Shown here: positions 16,611 through 23,837 of the stretch, piece by piece | Position numbering within the stretch: the first letter of the stretch is position 1 | Layout of the letters: the number at the start of each line of letters is the position of its first letter | Assembly (NCBI RefSeq): GCF_015500075.1 | Contig: NZ_CP045496.1 | Coordinates: forward strand, 2,676,001-2,740,000 | Source: Mesorhizobium sp. INR15 | GTDB taxonomy: Bacteria; Pseudomonadota; Alphaproteobacteria; Rhizobiales; Rhizobiaceae | Reading direction: 5' to 3' | Length of the DNA stretch: 64,000 nucleotides | Notes under the pieces: model-generated | Databases searched by the model: none | What the model was told of the DNA's origin: nothing | The model's input: only the letters and a program-made list of their open reading frames with translations | Translations under genes and position numbers: made by a program

Positions 16611-16715
16611 TCAGCCGTTGGTAAGCGGTAGCAGAATGGGCGCCGATGGCGATGCCGTAATGGTGGCGAGCCTCGTCTTCTTCACAAGTTGCGGCCGTTG
16701 GTAGGTCTTCTTCAT
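16611..16715 (-). CDS. Lasso-leader-like RiPP precursor peptide, 34 aa
   Basis: A 34-codon frame begins ATG 16715 behind agggaag and is followed by its own terminator. It starts MKKTYQRPQLVKK and continues TRLATITA, matching the YxxPxL leader signature of lasso peptides and of the short 'putative RiPP precursor' proteins of rhizobia. The remaining 13 residues are Ser/Pro/Leu-rich and end LTNG. No asparagine-synthetase-like cyclase or leader peptidase is encoded in the window, so any modification machinery would act in trans. The last 13 residues contain no Asp or Glu for a normal lasso ring, so the product may not be a lasso peptide. Confidence 0.55.
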   Translation of the reverse strand: MKKTYQRPQLVKKTRLATITASPSAPILLPLTNG

Positions 16716-16794
16716 TTGTTGTCTTCCCTAGCTGTGAGATTGGCGAAGCAGCCGGCCATGTCAAGGACGTGTAGGGCACACCTGTTTGCTACAA

Positions 16795-16834
16795 GAAAAA
16801 AGCCTGCCGCTTACGGGAGAGAGCGACGAGGCTT
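16795..16834. terminator. Bidirectional hairpin, terminator-like
   Basis: An A-run followed by AGCCTGCCGCT and, after a short gap, AGCGACGAGGCTTTT forms an imperfect stem flanked by A and T runs on opposite sides, so it could end transcripts from either strand. No convincing gene directly abuts it. Confidence 0.4.
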
Positions 16835-16917
16835 TTGATGCCAGGGAATGAGGTGTCATCCCCCAGCTTTAGCCCTAACATCGCTCCGGCCCGTTTGTTC
16901 CATGGTGTCAAGGTGAC

Positions 16918-16997
16918 ACAAAAAGCCCGCCAAGGGGGTCTGGAGCGGTGCTGTGATACCCAGCGGACATCAACTGCAACAGCGGGATTGGTTGCTA
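16918..16997 (-). repeat. Dispersed repeat copy 1 of 3
   Basis: It aligns with 18562 to 18653: both start AAAAAGCCCGCCA, share GTCTGGAG, a CCAGC box and TCAACT, and end GGATTGGTTGC. This copy has lost part of the hairpin arm. On the minus strand the end encodes ATNPA in one frame. Confidence 0.55.
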
Positions 16998-17128
16998 GAA
17001 ACAAGAAAGCCTCGCTGGTCGAAGTCCAAAGGCTTTAAACGTCGCGCCGTTCCGCTCATGAGATTAATATTAGCGATTCGACATGAAATCAATTCCAGCA
17101 TAGTCTTCCCCTGGTCTCGGGGGCTGTC

Positions 17129-17488
17129 ATGAGAATTCATTTTGCGAGGGCAATTCTGTCTATCGTATTTCTCAGCGGCTGCGCAGCAGACTATATCAAC
17201 CATTACGACGGTGTGACACTCGCGAGTGACGATGCCAACAAATCTAACCTAATGTTGCAGACGGTCGATCCACTAAACCCAAACAGCCAGAACACTCATA
17301 TTGAAGGCGACGGGGCGCGAGCACTGGCGGTAGTTAACGCTTACCGTCGTGTCGCGTCGCAGTCCGGCGGGGACCTAGACTGTACTGGCGGTAAAGGGAA
17401 CAATCCGGTTGTTGCCGGTCCGGTGCGGATCACTGGCGCAGACCCAAATCACTTAGACGGCGATCACGACGGCGTCGGGTGCGAGTAG
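17129..17488 (+). CDS. Lipoprotein with C-terminal Excalibur-like calcium-binding motif
   Basis: This 119-residue protein starts at ATG 17129. The N-terminus is a lipoprotein signal (hydrophobic stretch then LSGC lipobox, Cys near 17). The C-terminus DPNHLDGDHDGVGCE is the DxDxDG loop of an Excalibur domain, with the usual upstream DLDCTGG partner. It is expected to be membrane-anchored in the periplasm and to bind calcium. The stretch between has no recognised domain. It stands alone between divergent or convergent small genes. Confidence 0.75.
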   Translation: MRIHFARAILSIVFLSGCAADYINHYDGVTLASDDANKSNLMLQTVDPLNPNSQNTHIEGDGARALAVVNAYRRVASQSGGDLDCTGGKGNNPVVAGPVRITGADPNHLDGDHDGVGCE

Positions 17489-17503
17489 ACACTTAGCCGA
17501 TAA

Positions 17504-17547
17504 GGATCATCCAGCAGAGGTCACCTTGCGGGGGCGGGGTTGGTTGC
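17504..17547 (-). repeat. Dispersed repeat copy 2 of 3
   Basis: This 44-bp segment matches 18609 to 18653 at roughly three bases in four (GGATCA, CCAGCAG, GGTCA, CTTGCGG and GGTTGC boxes in the same order). On the minus strand it encodes AATNPAPAR and a stop. Confidence 0.5.
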
Positions 17548-17618
17548 CGCGTGCATTGAGGTGCTGCGACGGGTTGATGCGCGCCGCAACAACGAGCTTG
17601 AGGACAAACAAAATCCCC

Positions 17619-17993
17619 TCAAGAAATGAAACTGTTTTGCAATATCTTTCCCTGGTCGGCAAGCTTCTCTAGCCATCTGACGATAATACGTGCTTCGTTC
17701 GAGTTGCAAAAATAAATGCGCCAGGTGCCTTCTGAGCGGGAGTCTATCAGCCCGATCTCCCTCATCTCCTTCAAATGTTGCGATAGCCCTGAGCGGCTGC
17801 CGCCTACGTTGGCTAGCAAGTCTGCAACAGTAGCATCGCCCTCCAGGAGGTAGACCATCATTAGAAGGCGTGTGGGGTGAGCGAGAGCGGTTAAGATCGC
17901 TGCACATTTCGGCACTGATACGTCCCGCGATATCGCTTTTCGGCGATCTTCTTTTATTTCTGCTATTCGCTTTCTGGCGTAGTTCAAAATCAA
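17619..17993 (-). CDS. ArsR-family transcriptional regulator
   Basis: The frame gives up to 124 residues with a winged helix: ILTALAHPTRLLMMVYLLEGDATVADLLANV, then SRSGLSQHLKEMREIGLIDSR and a beta wing WRIYFC. This is the ArsR/SmtB fold. Only one Cys pair-like element is present, so metal sensing is not evident. No ATG precedes the domain; a TTG at 17993 or 17987 is the likely start. The target is unknown; no metal transporter lies beside it. Confidence 0.7.
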   Translation of the reverse strand: MILNYARKRIAEIKEDRRKAISRDVSVPKCAAILTALAHPTRLLMMVYLLEGDATVADLLANVGGSRSGLSQHLKEMREIGLIDSRSEGTWRIYFCNSNEARIIVRWLEKLADQGKILQNSFIS

Positions 17994-18129
17994 TCCCGCA
18001 TGTTTCCCCGGATGGATGGCCCGCGCACAATCTGGCGGGACGCACGCGGGCCGACCGGAGGGCCGGTCACCAGCTTTCCAGCTGACCTATGCCAACTTCG
18101 CCAGGGTTCAGCGGTTCCCAAGGGAGAAC

Positions 18130-18159
18130 AAAAAAGCCCGCCAGCCGGAGCTGACGGGC
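18130..18159 (-). terminator. Rho-independent terminator of the exported-protein gene
   Basis: On the minus strand GCCCGTCAGC and GCTGGCGGGC form a 10-bp stem, followed by TTTTTT. It lies 27 bases past the stop of the gene at 18187 to 18480. Confidence 0.75.
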
Positions 18160-18186
18160 CGTCGTACAGAGGCTTAAGTGCCGCGA

Positions 18187-18480
18187 TTAGTTGGCGCCGC
18201 CGAGTTGCTTGGTCATCTTGCAGAAATTGTCATGCGATTTGGCAATCGCCTCATCGCCGCATTCCTTCATCATGCCGGCGCGATCCTCTTCCTTCATCGC
18301 CATCCAGGCAGTCTTGAATTCAGCTTCGGATCTCATGGTCTTCATTCCGGGATCGGTGAAGAAAGGAGCCATCTTTGCCGGGTCGTCGAGCGCCGAAGTG
18401 CCGGTGCTGCCGCCAGCCAAAGCCGAGCCGGTTATCATCGCAAGCGCCATTGCGCCCATGCTGAGCATCTTAAAGTTCAT
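18187..18480 (-). CDS. Small secreted protein, function unknown
   Basis: The 97-residue precursor starts at ATG 18480 behind a strong ggagga. A signal peptide is clear (MNFKMLSMGAMALAMITG then SALA, cleavage near residue 22). The mature part is Met- and Lys-rich, helical, with two Cys residues (KECGDEA and NFCKMT) that could form a disulphide. It looks like a small periplasmic or exported helical protein. It has its own terminator. Confidence 0.65.
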   Translation of the reverse strand: MNFKMLSMGAMALAMITGSALAGGSTGTSALDDPAKMAPFFTDPGMKTMRSEAEFKTAWMAMKEEDRAGMMKECGDEAIAKSHDNFCKMTKQLGGAN

Positions 18481-18561
18481 GGAAAATTCCTCCGGTTAAG
18501 ACTGCCATGTCAGCAGCTTGTTCCGTAAACTCCGTTGACAAGGAAAAGTTTCGCCTAAAAG

Positions 18562-18590
18562 AAAAAGCCCGCCAGGGTGGGCTGGCGGGC
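18562..18590 (-). terminator. Strong terminator hairpin within dispersed repeat copy 3
   Basis: GCCCGCCAG and CTGGCGGGC make a 9-bp perfect stem around a 6-base loop. The A-run at 18562 to 18566 becomes a T-run on the minus strand, giving a classic terminator for a leftward transcript. Confidence 0.65.
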
Positions 18591-18653
18591 GAAGTCTGGA
18601 GTGTGCTGGGATCAACCAGCAGGGGGTCAACTTGCGGATGCAGGATTGGTTGC
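18562..18653 (-). repeat. Dispersed repeat copy 3 of 3, most complete
   Basis: The most complete copy of the repeat also present at 16918 and 17504: terminator hairpin, GTCTGGAG box, CCAGCAG box and GGATTGGTTGC. On the minus strand a 30-codon frame (MAIFLFKSTPRES... ending VATNPASAS) stops within it. Copies differ by short indels, so the family is old or degenerate. Confidence 0.55.
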
Positions 18654-18897
18654 GACAGGGTTGACCAACGGGAGGTCGACGCTTTCTCGCGGTGTCGATT
18701 TGAAAAGAAAAATGGCCATCCATGCCCTCTCGTCGACTGTGGATGGAATACGTCGCAATTATAGCCATGATCGCGGTCGCGACTTGGGGCATGGTCCAAA
18801 ACTGACCGAGCCATCTAATTGTCATGCCCCAGATAATTTGCCTGGTGGCTGCGGGCGTCGACGGCGCCTCCCGCGTCATATTATGGATAGCGTGTCG

Positions 18898-19077
18898 CTA
18901 TTTAGACTCTACGCCTTGTTCAGGCTTTATCCCGACGGTGTTACCGTCACCGTGGACCTGATCCCAATCCCAGTCGTTTGTCTTTTCAGGTGTTTTCACG
19001 ACCGCCTCTCTCGTCTCGCGGTCTGTATCCTTGCGAGGTTTTACACCTGGCATGTCGCGGCTTGACTTTGGTTCCAT
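18898..19077 (-). CDS. Small hypothetical charged protein, 59 aa
   Basis: ATG 19077 follows aggag at good spacing. The product is polar and rich in Lys, Arg, Asp and Glu, with a tryptophan-containing NDWDWDQVHGDGNTVG centre, and is probably disordered. A longer frame upstream exists but lacks a ribosome-binding site. No family was recognised. Confidence 0.5.
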   Translation of the reverse strand: MEPKSSRDMPGVKPRKDTDRETREAVVKTPEKTNDWDWDQVHGDGNTVGIKPEQGVESK

Positions 19078-19248
19078 GGCTTCTTCTCCTCTTCGGACGA
19101 TGAACCCTGCTGGGTGGCTTAGGTTCCACGTGGACGTTACCGCACTCGCCGTTCCCAATTCCTGGTCGACCTTGTCCGCCAGATTCCCAAGGCTGTCCTG
19201 AATCATCTCCTGGTTCTTGTTTTCGACTGCGTCGGCGATACGCTTGAC

Positions 19249-19500
19249 CTATTCAATCAGACGAGCGGTTTGCTCTCGCGTGCCGAGCTCAAGCCCGACG
19301 CCTGTAAGAACCGTACCGGCTGCCGGGCGCCGCTGCGGCCGGAAATAGGCCCATAGGCCGGCAAGCACGAAGGCAATGAATGCGGCTGCGCTTTTGAGGG
19401 TATCACTGTCCGGCACTCTGCTTCCCGCGAATTTGTCATGAACCGTTCGAGCATCGCGGGCGGCGACGATCAAATTCGAAAACTGCAACGCCAGGAACAC
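19249..19500 (-). CDS. Possible small membrane protein
   Basis: A leftward frame of 83 residues from a GTG start contains one convincing membrane span (AAAFIAFVLAGLWAYF). There is no strong ribosome-binding site and an overlapping rightward frame exists, so this call is tentative. Confidence 0.3.
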   Translation of the reverse strand: MFLALQFSNLIVAARDARTVHDKFAGSRVPDSDTLKSAAAFIAFVLAGLWAYFRPQRRPAAGTVLTGVGLELGTREQTARLIE

Positions 19501-19634
19501 GATATAAGCGGCATAGCCGAGGTCGAACGTCGCGTGATAGGACGCAGCGATCTGCCACCAGAAGAAGCCGGACAGGACTATCTAATCTTCAATCCTGTGG
19601 TTACGCTTCGAGCACTGGCCTTGGGAGGCTTTCT

Positions 19635-19988
19635 TTGCATCTGTCCAGGTCTTTTCTTCTCGCGGCGATTTTGATGCTTCTTGGCCCGCATCTGGCTTTC
19701 GCAACGAACACACCCTGCAGCGGGCATAAAGGCGGAATCTCGCACTGCCAGGGCAGCACCTTCATTTGCAACGACGGGTCGGTCAGCGCCAGCAAGAAGA
19801 ATTGCTCGGCCGAAATGGGCGGATCGCCGGGTCAGGCACTTGGACTCATTGGCGGCGGATCTTCCGAGATGTCGCCTGCCAACGGTGAGAGCGAGTGCGG
19901 TTGCCGGAATGGGCAATTCTGCACTGGGCCTCGTGGGGGACACTACTGCATCACCGACAGCGGCCGGAAGAGCTATCTCAGGAACTGA
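19635..19988 (+). CDS. Small secreted cysteine-rich protein
   Basis: From TTG 19635 the frame gives 117 residues with a signal peptide (FLLAAILMLLGPHLAFA). The mature N-terminus, CSGHKGGISHC...FICNDGSVSASKKNC, is a cysteine-patterned motif seen in small exported proteins of rhizobial and conjugative-element genomes. A second cysteine-rich part (CGCRNGQFC, HYC) follows. Disulphide-bonded periplasmic protein of unknown role. It lies at the edge of the ICE-like module. Confidence 0.6.
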   Translation: MHLSRSFLLAAILMLLGPHLAFATNTPCSGHKGGISHCQGSTFICNDGSVSASKKNCSAEMGGSPGQALGLIGGGSSEMSPANGESECGCRNGQFCTGPRGGHYCITDSGRKSYLRN

Positions 19989-20402
19989 ATTCACGCACCG
20001 ATCTGGCCTATGCCGCTTCCTCCCGGGGCGCAGTTCCGCACCGCTGGCGTCGTTTATCGCGGCCTCATTGAACTCTCCCCCGGGGCAGTCAATTTACCGA
20101 GTAAGGTTTTCATACGGCGCCCCTCGCCGGGGGCGGTCGGTCCCGCATTCCGCCTGATGGCGGCGCTACGCTGATGCTCCTACGGCCGCCCTGTTGAACC
20201 GGTCTCAGGGCCACGAACCTGCTCCAGCACCGAACTGACTGAATCTCGGTGACGGACATTTCGGTGCTTCCGCCTTGTGCGCCCTTGTTGGCTTGGCCGG
20301 GCGAGCCGGACGCTCTCCCGGCGGAGAGTAAGAGGAGGGCCGAGTTTTCCGCGACCAGTTGAAAGCGGAAGGAGAGGCCTTCGGCGCCGGTCGCGGAGAA
20401 CC
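19989..20402. other. Gene-free gap before the ArdC module
   Basis: No convincing gene was seen in these 414 bases. They contain GC-rich imperfect palindromes (for example GCCCCTCGCCGGGGGC near 20118) and, at the end, the leader ggagaggcct/tcgcggagaacc that is repeated before the ParB-like gene. One end of the mobile element may lie here or further left, but no direct repeat was identified. Confidence 0.4.
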
Positions 20403-21362
20403 ATGATGACGTTCCAAAGCAATCGGGGCCACGCTGTCGCCGAGCGTTCGAGCCTCTATGATGAGATCACCGGCAAAATAATCGCCGAACTGGAAGCAGG
20501 TCGTTTTCCTTGGGTCCAGCCATGGGGGACTTCCGCAGCCAATGCGTCGCTTGCCTTGCCGAAGAACGCCAGCACGCAGCGCTCGTATACCGGTATCAAC
20601 GTTCTTATTCTGTGGGGCGCCGTTATCGAACGCGGGTATTCAACACAGGCCTGGGTGACGTACCGACAGGCTCTCGGGCTCGGCGGAAATGTCCGCAAGG
20701 GCGAGCGTGGTAGCACGGTCGTCTACGCCGACCGTTTCGTCCCGAATGATGAGAAAAAGCGCGCTCGCGAGACGGGCGAGGATGCCCAGGCGATCCCGTT
20801 CCTGAAGCGCTTTACTGTTTTCAACATCGAACAATGTGAGGGGCTGCCTGCTGAAGTCGCGACTTCGGGGCCAGCGCCTGCCGCAGGTTTGATCGAGCCC
20901 CAGGTTGAGAAGCTAATCAAGGCAACCGGAGTGCCATTCCGCATCGGGGGTGACAGGGCCTTCTACGTGCCCGTCCCTGATTATGTGCAGGTGCCTCCTC
21001 CTCAGGCTTACTTCGAGACGATCAACTGGCATCGCACAGCTCTGCATGAGCTTGGCCACGCGACCGGCCACGGTTCACGCCTGGCGCGCGATCTCTCTGG
21101 CTCTTTCGGTTCGAAGAAGTATGCGTTCGAGGAGCTGGTGGCAGAGGTCAATGCGGCTTTCTGCTGTGCGGCGTTGGGCATCGTGCCGACGGTTCGGCAT
21201 GCGGACTATATCGGCTCCTGGCTCGAGGTGTTGCGGGAAGACAATCGCGCCATCGTGCGTGCCGCCAGCCAGGCAAGCAAAGCGGCAGACTGGATCCTGA
21301 ATCATTCTCTAGCCGAACCAACGATCAGGTCTCACTCGGCCACTGAAAAGCGGGCGGCTTGA
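20403..21362 (+). CDS. ardC: ArdC-like antirestriction protein
   Basis: The 319-residue protein has the two-domain layout of ArdC (DUF1738): an N-terminal ssDNA-binding domain (WVQPWG, NASTQRSYTGINVLILW, WVTYRQALGLGGNVRKGERG) and a C-terminal zincin-like domain with HELGHATGH near residue 215. ArdC proteins enter or are made early in recipients and protect incoming single-stranded DNA from restriction. It starts at ATG 20403 behind cggagaacc. It opens the run of plasmid/ICE maintenance genes that continues to 31 kb. Family call is strong. Confidence 0.9.
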   Translation: MMTFQSNRGHAVAERSSLYDEITGKIIAELEAGRFPWVQPWGTSAANASLALPKNASTQRSYTGINVLILWGAVIERGYSTQAWVTYRQALGLGGNVRKGERGSTVVYADRFVPNDEKKRARETGEDAQAIPFLKRFTVFNIEQCEGLPAEVATSGPAPAAGLIEPQVEKLIKATGVPFRIGGDRAFYVPVPDYVQVPPPQAYFETINWHRTALHELGHATGHGSRLARDLSGSFGSKKYAFEELVAEVNAAFCCAALGIVPTVRHADYIGSWLEVLREDNRAIVRAASQASKAADWILNHSLAEPTIRSHSATEKRAA

Positions 21363-21561
21363 TGTTCATCATGGCGCCAATGACGTGCCTGGGCTCTTGA
21401 TCCGCCTCGCTTCGGCACATGACGCCTCATCGAGGCCACCGCCATCGATCACGGTGTGCTGGCCGGTGCGGAGGCATGGAGAGGAAGAGGTTTGAAGGGA
21501 TCTGGTGACGGGCTCGGGACCGAGAGAGAGGCTCTCGGCGGTCCGTCGCGGAGAACCTCAA

Positions 21562-23682
21562 ATGACCACTTCCGTTCAAAAGATCACGCTGTCGTCCTCG
21601 CGCGATATTCCATTCAACAAGCTGGTGCTTGCCCAGACCAACGTCCGCCGCATCAAGGCTGGTCTCTCGATCGAGGATCTGGCGGCTTCGATCGCGCGAC
21701 GCGGATTGATCCAGAGCATACATGTTCGCCCGGTGCTCGGTGCCGAAGGCCAGGAGACAGGGATGTTCGAGGTGCCGGCCGGCGGGCGCCGCTACCGGGC
21801 CCTTGAAATGCTCGTCAAGCAGAAACGTCTCGCCAAATCCGCGCCTGTCCCGTGTGTCGTCGGCAGTGCTTCCAGCGGCATCCTCGCGCAGGAAGTTTCG
21901 TTGGCCGAAAACATTGAACGCGCGCCACTTCATCCTTTGGACCAATATCGGGCCTTCAAGGATCTGCGCGACGCCGGCATGTCCGAGGAGGAAATCGCTG
22001 CCGCGTTCTTCATATCGGTCAATATCGTCAAGCAGCGGCTGAAGCTCACAACCGTTTCGCCGGCGCTCCTCGATATCTACGCCGAAGACGGCATGACGAT
22101 TGCCCAACTCGAGGCGTTCTGCGTCAACAATGACCACGCGAGGCAGGAGCAGGTGTGGGAGGCAATCAGCAACAGCTGGTCGAAAGAACCATATCAGATC
22201 CGCCGGATGCTGACCGAAAACACGGTTCGCGCGTCCGACAAACGAGCAATCTTCATCGGCCTTGAGGCTTACGAGGCGGCGGGGGGAGATGTTTTGCGTG
22301 ACCTTTTTCAATCCGACGATGGCGGATGGCTGCAAGATCCATCGTTGCTCGATCGTCTCGTGACCGAGAAGCTGCACATGGTGGCCAGCGAAATCGCCAA
22401 TGAAGGCTGGAAGTGGATCGAGGTCGCGGTCAGCTTGCCCTATGGCGTTTCTCACGGCTTGCGCGAACTCGAGGGCACGCCCGTTGATCTCAATGACGAG
22501 GAAACGGCGACACTCAGCGCGTTGCGCGATGAGTTCCACACGTTGCAGGCGGCGTATGAAGAGGCTGACGAGCTTCCAGATGACGTCGACCAGCGGTTGG
22601 GCGAACTCGAAGCAGCCATCGGGCAATTGGAAACACGACCAGTACGCTTCGATCCGGCGCAGGTCGCGCGAGCCGGCGTCTTTGTCAGCGTCGATGCTGA
22701 TGGGGCGCTTCTCGTCGAGCGGGGCTATGTGAAGCCGGAGGATGACAGTTCCAACGGCCCGAAGGGCGGTTCCAGCCCTGGTGGGGGCGCCGCTGGCGAC
22801 CCCGAGACAGCCGGATCGGTTCAGCGGGCAGTCATCACCATCGGTGGGCAATCAACCGACCCAGACGATGACGAGGAGGACGGCATCAAGCCATTGCCGG
22901 ATCGCCTGATTACGGAACTGACCGCCGAGCGCACGCTGGCACTGCGCGACAAGCTTGCGAACGATCCTGCTGCCGCATTTCTGGCCGTGCTGCATAAATT
23001 CGTTCGCGATGTTTTCGGCCGCTACAGCGCGCAGGGTGTTGCGATGGAAGTTTCCGTACGAGGGACCACCTTTTCCGGGCAGTCCGCCGAGCTTCGTGAC
23101 ACATCCTTCGCGCGGGCGATCGAAGCGCGTCAGCAAGCCTGGGAAGCGCGTCTGCCAGCCGATCTCAGCGAACTGTGGGACGCCCTTGCCGCACTCACCC
23201 ACGCCGAACAAAGCGAGTTGTTCGCGCATTGTGCGTCCTTTGGCGTCAACGCCCTCTATGAACGCGCCGATCGACACGGCAATGGCGCCATTTCGGCGCA
23301 TGGCGTGCAGCAGCGTCTTGCCGAGGCCGATCACCTGGCACGTGCCGTCGGCCTGGACATGATCACTGCAGGGTGGCGGCCGACGGTCGGCAATTATCTC
23401 GGCCGCGTCACCAAGGCGCGCATTCTCGAGGCCGTTCGCGAAGGGGCGGGCAAGCAAGCCGCGCAGCTTATCGATCATCTCAAGAAGGGCGACATGGCCA
23501 GGGAGGCGGAACGGCTGCTGGTGGACAGATGCTGGCTTCCTGAGCCGCTACGGCTTGCCGACGCCGAAGCGCTCGGCGCCAACTTGCCCGATGACGGCGA
23601 GGCATTGCCCGAATTTCTCGCCGACGAGGCCGACAACGACTTGACCAGCGACGAGGTGGATCGGCCCGTCGCTGCCGAGTAA
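21562..23682 (+). CDS. ParB/RepB-like nuclease-domain protein
   Basis: This 706-residue protein opens with a ParB N-terminal domain: IPFNKLVLAQTNVRR, VPAGGRRYRALEML and LAENIERAPLHPLDQYRAF, followed by a KorB-like HTH. The long C-terminal half is acidic, with a Gly/Pro-rich linker near 420. Proteins of this size and order are typical of rhizobial plasmids and ICEs, where they sit with ardC and a strawberry notch helicase; they are not the chromosomal segregation ParB, and no parA is adjacent. ATG 21562 follows the same gtcgcggagaacc leader as ardC. A strong terminator follows at 23705. Confidence 0.85.
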   Translation: MTTSVQKITLSSSRDIPFNKLVLAQTNVRRIKAGLSIEDLAASIARRGLIQSIHVRPVLGAEGQETGMFEVPAGGRRYRALEMLVKQKRLAKSAPVPCVVGSASSGILAQEVSLAENIERAPLHPLDQYRAFKDLRDAGMSEEEIAAAFFISVNIVKQRLKLTTVSPALLDIYAEDGMTIAQLEAFCVNNDHARQEQVWEAISNSWSKEPYQIRRMLTENTVRASDKRAIFIGLEAYEAAGGDVLRDLFQSDDGGWLQDPSLLDRLVTEKLHMVASEIANEGWKWIEVAVSLPYGVSHGLRELEGTPVDLNDEETATLSALRDEFHTLQAAYEEADELPDDVDQRLGELEAAIGQLETRPVRFDPAQVARAGVFVSVDADGALLVERGYVKPEDDSSNGPKGGSSPGGGAAGDPETAGSVQRAVITIGGQSTDPDDDEEDGIKPLPDRLITELTAERTLALRDKLANDPAAAFLAVLHKFVRDVFGRYSAQGVAMEVSVRGTTFSGQSAELRDTSFARAIEARQQAWEARLPADLSELWDALAALTHAEQSELFAHCASFGVNALYERADRHGNGAISAHGVQQRLAEADHLARAVGLDMITAGWRPTVGNYLGRVTKARILEAVREGAGKQAAQLIDHLKKGDMAREAERLLVDRCWLPEPLRLADAEALGANLPDDGEALPEFLADEADNDLTSDEVDRPVAAE

Positions 23683-23704
23683 TCAGAAGGTTTCTGATCC
23701 GACT

Positions 23705-23739
23705 GCCCGGCGCTCCCGCGAGCGCCGGGCATTTTTTTT
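23705..23739 (+). terminator. Rho-independent terminator after the ParB-like gene
   Basis: GCCCGGCGCTC and GAGCGCCGGGC form a perfect 11-bp stem with a 4-base loop, followed by A and eight T residues. It separates the ardC/parB transcript from the helicase gene. Confidence 0.9.
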
Positions 23740-23837
23740 GCGCGAGACAGAGTGAGAGGCCGGCCGAGATGGATTTGAGCCTGTCTGGTCAGAGAGCGCC
23801 GACGGCTTTCCCTCTTTTGCTCTCCGAGGCCAATCCG

